Shown: positions 23,270 through 31,684 of the stretch, in pieces
Layout of the letters: every line of letters begins with the position of its first letter
How positions within the stretch are numbered: the stretch's first letter is position 1
Source: a bacterium
GTDB lineage: Bacteria > CLD3 > SB21
Reading direction: 5' to 3'
Assembly: GCA_008933615.1 (NCBI GenBank)
Contig: WBUR01000008.1
Span: 45,424-109,423 of the forward strand
Length of the DNA: 64,000 nucleotides
The notes under the pieces: model-generated
The model's input: only the letters and a program-made list of their open reading frames with translations
Told to the model about the DNA's origin: nothing
Database searches by the model: none
Translations under genes and position numbers: made by a program

Positions 23270-25944
23270 TCGGTAAGACGATTCTTCAATACGAAATCCT
23301 CGAACAGCTTGGTGAAGGCGGCATGGGCGTCGTTTACAAAGCCAAAGACACCAAGCTTGATCGCCTGGTCGCGCTGAAATTCCTACCGGCCAACGTTTCC
23401 TCTACGGATGCCGACCGCCAGCGATTCATGCAGGAAGCCAAATCCGCCGCAACGCTGAGCCATCCGAATATTTGTACCGTCTACGATGTGCAGGAATTTG
23501 ACGGACAACTTTTTATTGCGATGGAATATATCGAAGGAGAAACACTTCGCGACAGAAAAAATAATATCTCATTTAAACAATCTATTGATATCGGTATTCA
23601 GGTAGCAGAAGCTCTTGCCGCCGCGCATGAGAAAGGGATTATACACCGTGATATCAAACCCGAAAATGTAATGCTCCGCAAGGACGGCCGCGCGCAGATC
23701 ATGGATTTCGGGCTGGCGAAACAGCAAGGCGCTTCGCGGCTGACGAAACAGGGCAGCACCGTCGGTACGATCGGCTACATGTCGCCGGAACAGGTGCAGG
23801 GATTTAATGTGGATCACCGCACGGATATTTTTTCCTTTGGCGTATTGTTGTATGAACTTGTGTCCGGACAGTCGCCCTTCAAAGGTATGCACGAGACCGC
23901 AATCATTTATGAGATCGTTAATGTGGACGCGGAACCCGTTTCCATTATCAAACCCGATCTACCGACCGACCTCGACGCGATACTGCTTGAGTGTCTCGCC
24001 AAAGATCCAGACGAACGTTACCAGTCTGCCAAAGAAATCGTCAAAGACCTGCGAAAGTTAAAAAGGGAATCCAGCAAACAAACCGCCAGCCGTGTTCTTG
24101 CCGTACGTCAAAGCCAGATTAATTCCGGCATCCGCCCGCAGACGGCCGTATTCGAAACCGTGCATGAGAAAAAGCCTTTTTCATTCAATATCTGGATGCT
24201 CGTTTCCGCGCTGTCCATTCTGTCGTTGTTGGTTCTGCTAACAACCTATTTTCTTTTTGTAAAAACGGAACCCGAATTAATGAGATTATCCTTTGAATCT
24301 CCTGCAGGTGAATTTTTTAATTCTTCCGTTGGAGGTCATATGGAAATTTCTCCTGACGGAAAAGCAATCGCTTTCGTAGCTTCCGATTCGCTGGGTAGAG
24401 ATCATTTATGGGTTCGTCCGATATTCTCATCTATGCCGGTTCTCTTGCAAGGAACAGAAAATGCATATTATCCGTTCTGGTCATGGGATAGTAAAATGAT
24501 CGCCTATTTTGCTGAAGGCAAACTCAAAAAAATTGACGCCGGAGGTGGCCCTTCCTTCACTATTTGTGAGGCTGGAAGCGGAAGGGGTGGCGCATGGAAC
24601 CGAGACGGTATAATTGTATTTGCGCCCGTCAGCGGCGGACCACTGCACCAGGTTCCATCGGCCGGAGGAACGTCCAGGCAATTAACTTTTTTGGATTCTA
24701 CAGAATTCGAGGTAAATCACCGCTGGCCCTGTTTTTTGCCCGACCAAGATCATTTTTTCTATTCTGTTCAAACCACCAAGGCTTCACTTGCTGAGGACGC
24801 GGAACATATTCGGATCGGCTCATTAAGTGACGCTCAAAACAAGATCATCATCCGCGCATCAAGCAACACAGCTTACAATCATGGTTGGGTTATGTACTAC
24901 AAACAAAACTCACTGTTGGCTCAACGGTTCAGTGAGGGATCATTGGAATTGAAAGGAGAGCCGATACCGATTCTCGAAAACCTTTTGTACGCTCAGGTTC
25001 GAAGCAAAGCGGCGTTTTCGCTATCGCAAAATAATCGTCTGGTTTTTCTTGGAACTTCAAGTGCCGACAATGAAATGGTCGTATATGGCTATAACGGCGT
25101 CATCCAGCATATTATCAAATCTAAAGTTGCAGATATAACCGCAGCATTCTCCTATGATGGAAACTATATAGCTACCGATGCATCCGAAACCGGAGGTAAA
25201 AACTCGGACCTTTGGATTCATGATATCCAACGTAACAGCGACACACGGTTAACTTTTGACAAAGCGGATGAAATAGTGCCGCAGTGGACCCCCGACGGCA
25301 GCAAGATCTATTTTAGTTCAAACCGAACCGGCGTGTATTCTGTGTATGAAAAGAACAGCAACGGAACCGGAGATGAAAAATTAGTTTACGGGTCATCCGC
25401 CCCCGCCTACATTACGGATGTCTCCTCCGACGGAAAAAAATTAATGCTCTCGCTCAATACACAAGGCGCTCAAAAATGGGATCTCGGCTCGTATGACCTT
25501 GCTGAAAATAAATTCACGTCGCTGCTGACTTCTGAATTCAGTGAATGGCTTGGAAAATTCTCACCCGACGGAAAATGGTATGCCTATCAATCCAACGAAA
25601 CGGGAAAATACGAAATATATATTCGGCCGACGGACGGATCGCCCAGCAAATGGCAAGTCTCCACCAATGGGGGCACAGGGCCGACCTGGTTGAGCAGCGG
25701 GAAAGAAATTATTTTCAGTCTCAATGATCAGCAAATTATTTCAGTTCCGGTCTCTGCCGCAGGTAATCAGATCGTCATCGGCCAGTCTAAATTGCTTCTG
25801 AAACTCGATACCGGGTTTCAGACGGGCGTGCTGAATATATCCAGAGACGGGAAAAAGATATTGGTTCGTCGCTCGTTAAATATCCAAGCCCTAAAAAGCG
25901 CCTCGCTTATTTTTAATTGGCAGAATTTAGTGGAGAAAAAATAG
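23266..25944 (+). CDS. Ser/Thr protein kinase 4, membrane-anchored with PD40 propeller
   Basis: This protein has 892 residues. The kinase domain (about 10-270) has GEGGMG, VALKF, HRDIKPEN (the classical form with Pro), DFGLAKQQG and MSPEQVQG. The KRESSKQTASR juxtamembrane stretch precedes a membrane helix (WMLVSALSILSLLVLLTTYF, about 310-332). The outer part is a PD40/TolB-like propeller with SPDGKAIAF, TPDGSKIYFSSNR, SPDGKWYAYQSNETGKYEIY. The last motif is typical of a large family of kinase-propeller fusions found in Acidobacteria and FCB lineages. The start overlaps the stop of kinase 3 by four bases. The kinase domain resembles kinases 8 and 9 more than kinase 1. Confidence 0.92.
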   Translation: MIGKTILQYEILEQLGEGGMGVVYKAKDTKLDRLVALKFLPANVSSTDADRQRFMQEAKSAATLSHPNICTVYDVQEFDGQLFIAMEYIEGETLRDRKNNISFKQSIDIGIQVAEALAAAHEKGIIHRDIKPENVMLRKDGRAQIMDFGLAKQQGASRLTKQGSTVGTIGYMSPEQVQGFNVDHRTDIFSFGVLLYELVSGQSPFKGMHETAIIYEIVNVDAEPVSIIKPDLPTDLDAILLECLAKDPDERYQSAKEIVKDLRKLKRESSKQTASRVLAVRQSQINSGIRPQTAVFETVHEKKPFSFNIWMLVSALSILSLLVLLTTYFLFVKTEPELMRLSFESPAGEFFNSSVGGHMEISPDGKAIAFVASDSLGRDHLWVRPIFSSMPVLLQGTENAYYPFWSWDSKMIAYFAEGKLKKIDAGGGPSFTICEAGSGRGGAWNRDGIIVFAPVSGGPLHQVPSAGGTSRQLTFLDSTEFEVNHRWPCFLPDQDHFFYSVQTTKASLAEDAEHIRIGSLSDAQNKIIIRASSNTAYNHGWVMYYKQNSLLAQRFSEGSLELKGEPIPILENLLYAQVRSKAAFSLSQNNRLVFLGTSSADNEMVVYGYNGVIQHIIKSKVADITAAFSYDGNYIATDASETGGKNSDLWIHDIQRNSDTRLTFDKADEIVPQWTPDGSKIYFSSNRTGVYSVYEKNSNGTGDEKLVYGSSAPAYITDVSSDGKKLMLSLNTQGAQKWDLGSYDLAENKFTSLLTSEFSEWLGKFSPDGKWYAYQSNETGKYEIYIRPTDGSPSKWQVSTNGGTGPTWLSSGKEIIFSLNDQQIISVPVSAAGNQIVIGQSKLLLKLDTGFQTGVLNISRDGKKILVRRSLNIQALKSASLIFNWQNLVEKK

Positions 25945-26027
25945 CAGAGTATTGAACACTAATCATTGATCAATGTTAGTATGCACCGATACCGGAAATA
26001 TTAATAACTACCATAAAGGATAAAGCA

Positions 26028-27146
26028 ATGGAACTCAATAGCAAAAAACTTGAACGAACGTCACGTATTGTTCACTATTCTATTTCAACAATACTTGCAT
26101 TATTTCTCATCCTCCTCTCCAACCGAATTATTGCTGATTTGGATACTGCGGCAACGAGGCCGGAGATCGGACACTTTGAGGATCACACAAAACTGGCGGA
26201 TCTTAATAATAAAATCAGTGAAATCAATATCGATATTGAAAATTTAAACGCTAAGAAAAGTACGATTGAGCATACCATAGCGGCCGCAAGAGAAAATTAC
26301 ACGAACGAAAAGCAGTCGTTCGATAATTGGGTCCAAACCAGAAAAACGTTGGGCTCTCCGGACAAAGACCAGGAAGTAGTAAAAAGAGCAAAAAAACTGG
26401 ACGAATTTTATAAGGTCGAAGAAGATTGGCGTGCACAGCTTAATGTAAGACAGCTGGAAATTGACGCCAAATTAAAACAACAAGAGGAAATCCAGAACCT
26501 GATTTTTCAAGAAACTCAGGCGGCTGAAAAAGAATACTATAAGGAACTTAAAAAATACGACCTTAAAGTTTTTCTGATCAGGCTGCTTTTTGTTGGCCCT
26601 ATTTTAGCTTTGGGCATTTTCTTTTTTGTCCGCTTTAGGCGGCATAAATATTCGCCGTTATTTTTTGGGTTTACTCTATTTTCCTTATATGCTTTTTTCT
26701 TCGGACTGGTTCCCTATTTGCCAAGTTATGGCGGTTACGTCCGCTATGCCGTTGGGGTCATACTGTCAATAGGCATCGGATACTACGCCATTAAAACTAT
26801 TCGGCAATTTATTGAACAGAAACAGGCAGAGCTAAAGGTTTCGACTGAAGAAAGAGCGAAGAATGTGCAAACCGACATAGCTGAAAAGGCATTGGAAAAT
26901 CATTTCTGCCCTTCCTGCGGCAAGGACTTTTTAATTAAAAAATGGGAATTCCCTTTTAAGAATGTTGACAACGACTCTTACAAACTTGTAACCGATTTTT
27001 GCAGACATTGCGGGCTTGTCCTATTTTCAAACTGCAGTGCGTGCGGAAATAAGAACTTTGCACATTTACCTTTTTGTTCCTCGTGCGGAGCAAAAACAAC
27101 CGGAAGCAAATTAGCGGTAAGTGAAGCCCGGGGCAAAAAAAAGTAA
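26028..27146 (+). CDS. Membrane protein with coiled coil and C-terminal zinc ribbons, inside kinase array
   Basis: This 372-residue protein is of no family that I can name. Visible in order: a membrane helix at about 15-35; a long coiled coil at about 55-180 (heptads of Leu/Ile among Lys/Glu); three membrane helices at about 183-203, 209-229 and 235-255; a second short coiled coil; and a cysteine-rich tail with CPSCG, CRHCG, CSACG and CSSCG pairs that would bind two zinc ions (about 292-352). The coiled coil probably lies outside and the zinc ribbons in the cytosol, the same side as the kinase domains. AAAGGA stands before the start. Its place between kinases 4 and 5 suggests a substrate, scaffold or accessory sensor, an inference from position only. 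Confidence 0.7.
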   Translation: MELNSKKLERTSRIVHYSISTILALFLILLSNRIIADLDTAATRPEIGHFEDHTKLADLNNKISEINIDIENLNAKKSTIEHTIAAARENYTNEKQSFDNWVQTRKTLGSPDKDQEVVKRAKKLDEFYKVEEDWRAQLNVRQLEIDAKLKQQEEIQNLIFQETQAAEKEYYKELKKYDLKVFLIRLLFVGPILALGIFFFVRFRRHKYSPLFFGFTLFSLYAFFFGLVPYLPSYGGYVRYAVGVILSIGIGYYAIKTIRQFIEQKQAELKVSTEERAKNVQTDIAEKALENHFCPSCGKDFLIKKWEFPFKNVDNDSYKLVTDFCRHCGLVLFSNCSACGNKNFAHLPFCSSCGAKTTGSKLAVSEARGKKK

Positions 27147-27212
27147 TCAGTAATACCTTGATTCAAAAAACAAATCGAGACCGGCGTTTGCGCTATCTAT
27201 AAGAATAGACTT

Positions 27213-27258
27213 GTGCTCGACAACCGATTTCTCAATACAAAATTCTCAATAACTCCCG
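27213..27258 (+). pseudogene. Broken kinase start upstream of kinase 5
   Basis: With one base missing near 27219, the sequence reads V-L-(G)-Q-P-I-S-Q-Y-K-I-L-N-N-S, an evident relative of the MIGQTISHYKILDKL start shared by all kinases of the array. It breaks off before the glycine loop. The following 70 bases match the leader of kinase 6. Confidence 0.5.
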
Positions 27259-27329
27259 CTTGCAGCGGGACAGGACGGCGATGGCGGACCCGTTGACCGA
27301 AGCATCATAACACAAAGGACATGTAGCCC

Positions 27330-29441
27330 ATGATTGGAAGCACTATCTCTCATTATAAAATTCTTGAAAAACTCGGTGAAGGCGGAATGGGCATCGTTTA
27401 TAAAGCGCAGGATATGAAATTGGACCGCACGGTCGCATTGAAGTTCCTGTCGGACCACCTTAACGCGAATGAGGCCGAGCAGGCCAGATTTCTGCAGGAA
27501 GCTAAAGCGGCAGCAACGCTGAATCATCCGAATGTTTGCGTGATCTATGCCGTTGAAGATATAGAAAAAAAACGTTTCATCGCGATGGAATTTGTCGAAG
27601 GATCCGATCTCAAAGCCAAGATCAAATCCGGCCGTTTGAGCATCGAGCAGGGCTGCGAGTACGGCGTCGCTATTGCGGATGGCCTGCGCGCGGCCCATGA
27701 ACGCGGGATCGTTCACAGGGATATCAAAGCGGATAATATCATGATCACGCCCAATGGACAAGTAAAGATCATGGATTTCGGGCTTGCTAAACTGAAAGGG
27801 AGCACGCTCACGAAAACAGGAACGACCGTCGGAACGATCGCGTACATGTCGCCGGAACAATTCCAGCGCGATGAAATCAACGCCCAGACCGATCTTTGGT
27901 CGCTCGGAGTCCTGCTGTACGAAATGTTCTCCGGGCAATTGCCGTTTCGCGGCGAACATGAGGCGGCCATCATGTATGAAGTTCTCAATGTAGATCCTCA
28001 GCCGGTGCAGCGGATCCGCGAAGATGTCCCGGAACATATTCAAGACTTACTCTCAGAGCTGCTGCAAAAAGACCGCAAGAACAGAGTCGCTTCGGCCAAA
28101 GAAGTTGCCGACCGTCTGAAAAAGACTCCCTCCGAAACAGCGGCTAACCATCTGGAAAAATCCGTCGCCGTGCTTTATTTTGAAAATATGAGTTCGGAAA
28201 AGGAGAGCGACTATTTCTGCGCCGGCATTACGGAAGACATTATTACCGACCTGTCAAAAATCAAACAGTTGAAGGTCATATCCCGAACGGATGTGCTTCC
28301 ATTTCGAAATAAGGAAGTGAATACGCGCCAGGTCGGAGATGCGCTCGGGGTTAATTACGTTTTGGAAGGCAGCGTCCGCAAGGCCGGCAGCAAGATCCGG
28401 ATCACGGCGCAGTTGATCAATGTCCGAAACGGCTTTCACGTTTGGGCCGACCGTTTTGACCGGCTCGTCGAAGATATTTTCGATCTGCAAAATGAAGTCT
28501 CCCAAAAAATCGCCGAAGCATTAAAAGTTTCATTTACGGATTCGGAAAAACAACCGCACGCGCTAAAACCTACCGAAGATCTGCGCGCGTACGATTTTTA
28601 CATGCGCGGCAGGGAGTATTTGAATACCCGCGGTAAAAAAATGAATGAACAGGCTATCCAGATGTTCGAACACGCCCTGTCTCTCGATGCCAATTTTGCC
28701 TTGGCCTATGCGGCGTTGGCGGAGGCGTGCGCCAATATGTATCTGTGGTATGACGGCGATCCGCAATGGCTCGGAAAGACGATAACGATGAATCAAAAAG
28801 CGCTGAGCCTTCAACCTGATTTGCAGGAAGCGCAATTCGGAATAGCCATGGTGTATCTTTATCAGAAACGATTTACCGAAGCGAAAAAAACTCTCGAGCG
28901 CATCATTCAAAACAAACCCGATTCCTATGACGCCGTACGGTGGATGGGAATTATTTCCGATATCACCGGCCAGTATGAAGCGGCGGTACAATTTTATGAA
29001 GAAGCAGCTAAGATTAAGCCTTACAGCGAGGAACCCTGGATGCATCTGGATATGACTTTCCGGCGTATGGGAAATGAACAGGCGTCAAATGATGCGGCAA
29101 GAAAAATCATTGAGATCGGCGCACGAAAATTTCAGGTCAACCCGGATGACGTGTTGACATTAAGCCGCATGGCAATCCCGTACGCGCGTTTCGGGGATAA
29201 AGAAAAAGCGCTTGCGGCCATTCAACGCGTGATGGAGATCGCAACCAATGACGGACTGGCTCTTTATAATTGCGCGTGTACGTACACGGGACTGGACATG
29301 AAAACCGAAACGCTCAGCGCCTTGCGCAGATCTCTGCAGATCGGCGGAAACGTCGTCAGGGATTGGGTCAAGACAGATCCTTATTTCGATTCGCTGCGCG
29401 GCGATCCGGACTTTGAAACGTTATTAGCGGAATTTGCTTAA
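27330..29441 (+). CDS. Ser/Thr protein kinase 5, soluble, TolB-N-like plus TPR
   Basis: This protein has 703 residues. The kinase domain (about 10-265) has GEGGMG 16-21, Lys38, HRD 129-131, DFG 149-151 and MSPEQ; its activation loop is TKTGTTVGT. Unlike kinases 1-4, there is no membrane helix: the kinase is joined within some 12 residues to a TolB-N-like module (about 276-405: SVAVLYFENMS, AGITEDIITDLSKI, NYVLEGSVRKAG) and then TPRs (about 420-690: EHALSLDANFALAYAALAEA). It is thus likely cytosolic. AAAGGA lies about ten bases before the start. The 5' leader and first codons are nearly the same as those of kinase 6, which indicates recent duplication. Confidence 0.92.
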   Translation: MIGSTISHYKILEKLGEGGMGIVYKAQDMKLDRTVALKFLSDHLNANEAEQARFLQEAKAAATLNHPNVCVIYAVEDIEKKRFIAMEFVEGSDLKAKIKSGRLSIEQGCEYGVAIADGLRAAHERGIVHRDIKADNIMITPNGQVKIMDFGLAKLKGSTLTKTGTTVGTIAYMSPEQFQRDEINAQTDLWSLGVLLYEMFSGQLPFRGEHEAAIMYEVLNVDPQPVQRIREDVPEHIQDLLSELLQKDRKNRVASAKEVADRLKKTPSETAANHLEKSVAVLYFENMSSEKESDYFCAGITEDIITDLSKIKQLKVISRTDVLPFRNKEVNTRQVGDALGVNYVLEGSVRKAGSKIRITAQLINVRNGFHVWADRFDRLVEDIFDLQNEVSQKIAEALKVSFTDSEKQPHALKPTEDLRAYDFYMRGREYLNTRGKKMNEQAIQMFEHALSLDANFALAYAALAEACANMYLWYDGDPQWLGKTITMNQKALSLQPDLQEAQFGIAMVYLYQKRFTEAKKTLERIIQNKPDSYDAVRWMGIISDITGQYEAAVQFYEEAAKIKPYSEEPWMHLDMTFRRMGNEQASNDAARKIIEIGARKFQVNPDDVLTLSRMAIPYARFGDKEKALAAIQRVMEIATNDGLALYNCACTYTGLDMKTETLSALRRSLQIGGNVVRDWVKTDPYFDSLRGDPDFETLLAEFA

Positions 29442-29453
29442 CAAACACATGTG

Positions 29454-29512
29454 ATGATCAACCAAACTCTTTCTCATTACAAATTCTCAAAAAACTCTGC
29501 GAAGGCGGACTC
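29454..29512 (+). pseudogene. Broken kinase start upstream of kinase 6
   Basis: ATG at 29454 begins MINQTLSHYK, then a single missing A shifts the frame; restoring it gives ILKKLCEGGL. This matches the MINQTISHYKI...GEGGMG start of the array kinases and stops in the glycine loop. The remainder has been replaced by the leader of kinase 6. It is too short and out of frame to be functional. Confidence 0.7.
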
Positions 29513-29550
29513 GTGCGCCGTAGCATCATAATACAAAGGGTATATAAGCC

Positions 29551-31680
29551 ATGATTGGAAGCACTATCTCTCATTATCAAATCCTTGAAAAACTAGGCGA
29601 AGGCGGAATGGGTGTCGTCTATAAGGCGCAGGACACCAAACTGGATCGATTCGTGGCACTGAAGTTTTTGCCGCAGCGCCTGGCCGGTTCGGAACAGGAC
29701 CGGGCGCGGTTCATACAGGAAGCTAAAGCGACAGCGGCTTTAAATCATCCGAACATCCTTTCCATCTATGAGATCGATGATCGGGATGAGAGCGCATTTA
29801 TCGTACTTGAATATATTGACGGCCAAACTCTAAAGGATTACCTCGCTGCCTTGAACACGGGCTCCGGCGTTCCGATGAAGCAGGCGATAGAATGGATAAA
29901 AGAGATCGCCCAAGGACTGAAAATTGCACATGACAAAAGTATCATACATCGGGACATCAAATCAGAGAACATTATGCTGACCAAATCGGGCCAGTTGAAG
30001 ATCATGGATTTTGGGCTGGCAAAATTCAGAAACCACGGCACCGTAACCAAAGACGGTTCATCACTGGGCACTCTGTCATACATGTCGCCGGAACAAGCAC
30101 AGGGACTAAAAGCGGATAACCGCTCCGATCTGTGGTCCCTGGGCATTCTCTTTTTTGAGTTGCTTACGGGCGATCTTCCGTTCAAGTCCGAACATGAAGC
30201 GGGATTGATGTACCTCGTGGTCAACCAGGATCCGCCCATGCCGAGCCAACTCGACCGGCGCCTCCCTGCATCGATCGACGCGGTTATCATGAAAATGCTT
30301 GAGAAAGACAGGGAAAAACGTTTCCAAAGCGTCGATGATTTCCTCGAAGCATTATTCTCTCTCAGCGCCAGTTTAGAATCAAAACAAGATACATCAAAAA
30401 AAATGGCGATCGCAGTTCTCCCTTTCACAACGATCGGAGGAGATAAAGAAAATGAATATTTCGGCGACGGGCTGACGGATGAACTGATCGTCAGTCTCTC
30501 GCAGCTGAAAAATTTTGACGTGATTTCTCGGACCAATTCCATGCAGTACAAGAGCACAGCCAAGGATATTAAGACCATCGGAAGAGAACTTGGAATCCGG
30601 TATTTGCTGGAAGGGAGCGTGCGTAAATTCCAAGATAATTTACGGATCACCGTGCAGTTCATCGATGTTGAAAATGGACGACAGCTTTGGGCTGAATCGT
30701 TCAAAGGTAAAATGGAAGACGTGTTTGACATTCAGGAAAAAGTTTCGAAGCAGGTTGTAGATGCGCTGATGATCAAACTCTCCCCCAACGAAAAGGTCAT
30801 CCTGACCAAACGGTCGACCGTCAATGCCGAAGCATTCGACTGTTATCTGCGCGCGCGCGAATTTCTGTACCGCAGAACAAAAAGCAGTTTGCAGTTTGCC
30901 ATCCACCTGTTCCAGAAAGCCATTGAACTTGATACGCGGTATGCCGCCGCCTATGCGGGGCTTGGAGAATCGTACGCGACTCTTCACTATGATTATGATA
31001 CAAAAGAGATATGGGTGGATAAAGCGATCGAATCGAGCTTGAAAGCGTTGATGTATGACTCTACCGTTGCCGAAGCGTATGCAGCGCTGGCCATGGCGTA
31101 TTTCAGCAAGAAATCTATCCAGGAAGCTGAGACGGCGGCACGAAAGGCGATCGAACTCGGGCCGAACATCTTCACGGGTTATTGGGTCCTTGCCAGAATC
31201 TGTCATGTGATGAGCCGCGATACTGAGACCGTAGAACTTCTGAAAAAAACAATTGAACTCAATCCGGATTTTCATACGGCATACGGCGAGCTACGGATGG
31301 CCTATGAACGTCTCGGCGATAAAGAAAAAATGACCTCCATCATCAACACGATGTTGGAGTTGTTCCCGGTCTATCTTTCGAAACATCCTGATGACGCGCG
31401 ATCCCATATTCATTACGCTACCCAACTTGCCGTGGTTGGGAGAACACGAGAGGCTCTGGAACAAACCGCGAAAGCCATCGAATTGAGTCCCGACGATCCT
31501 TTGATGTTCTATAATGCGGCATGTGCTTATTCACGATTAGGTCAAAAAGATGCTGCGGTGGATGCTTTGAAAAAATCGATCGTTGCAGGACTGGAAGACT
31601 ATGAATGGATCAAAACCGACCCTGATTTTGATGCAATACGCGATGAGCCGGGTTATGTCGAGCTAATGAAAGGAAAATAG
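29551..31680 (+). CDS. Ser/Thr protein kinase 6, soluble, TolB-N-like plus TPR
   Basis: This protein has 709 residues. The kinase domain (about 10-275) has GEGGMG, VALKF, HRDIKSEN, DFGLAKFRN and MSPEQAQG, with activation loop TKDGSSLGT. As in kinase 5, no membrane helix is present; a TolB-N-like module follows (IAVLPFTTIGGDKENEYF, DGLTDELIVSLSQL, RYLLEGSVRK), then TPRs (KAIELDTRYAAAYAGLGESY, KAIELSPDDPLMFYNAACAYSRLG). The last 40 residues (WIKTDPDFDAIRDEPGY) match the ends of kinases 2 and 5 (P-x-F-x-x-L-R-x-x), a shared C-terminal cap. Its stop lies four bases before the start of kinase 7. Confidence 0.92.
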   Translation: MIGSTISHYQILEKLGEGGMGVVYKAQDTKLDRFVALKFLPQRLAGSEQDRARFIQEAKATAALNHPNILSIYEIDDRDESAFIVLEYIDGQTLKDYLAALNTGSGVPMKQAIEWIKEIAQGLKIAHDKSIIHRDIKSENIMLTKSGQLKIMDFGLAKFRNHGTVTKDGSSLGTLSYMSPEQAQGLKADNRSDLWSLGILFFELLTGDLPFKSEHEAGLMYLVVNQDPPMPSQLDRRLPASIDAVIMKMLEKDREKRFQSVDDFLEALFSLSASLESKQDTSKKMAIAVLPFTTIGGDKENEYFGDGLTDELIVSLSQLKNFDVISRTNSMQYKSTAKDIKTIGRELGIRYLLEGSVRKFQDNLRITVQFIDVENGRQLWAESFKGKMEDVFDIQEKVSKQVVDALMIKLSPNEKVILTKRSTVNAEAFDCYLRAREFLYRRTKSSLQFAIHLFQKAIELDTRYAAAYAGLGESYATLHYDYDTKEIWVDKAIESSLKALMYDSTVAEAYAALAMAYFSKKSIQEAETAARKAIELGPNIFTGYWVLARICHVMSRDTETVELLKKTIELNPDFHTAYGELRMAYERLGDKEKMTSIINTMLELFPVYLSKHPDDARSHIHYATQLAVVGRTREALEQTAKAIELSPDDPLMFYNAACAYSRLGQKDAAVDALKKSIVAGLEDYEWIKTDPDFDAIRDEPGYVELMKGK

Positions 31681-31684
31681 ACGA

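Noticed and set aside
27257..27271. CCCGCTTGCAGCGGG stem before kinase 5 as a terminator.
   Set aside because: No T-run follows; it is probably part of a short inserted repeat relative to the kinase 6 leader.
27246..28043. Long open frame on the - strand within kinase 5, and similar ones at 29838-30731 and 35307-36095.
   Set aside because: They mirror the conserved kinase codons on the opposite strand, recur at the same place in every kinase copy, and lack ribosome sites or plausible protein composition.
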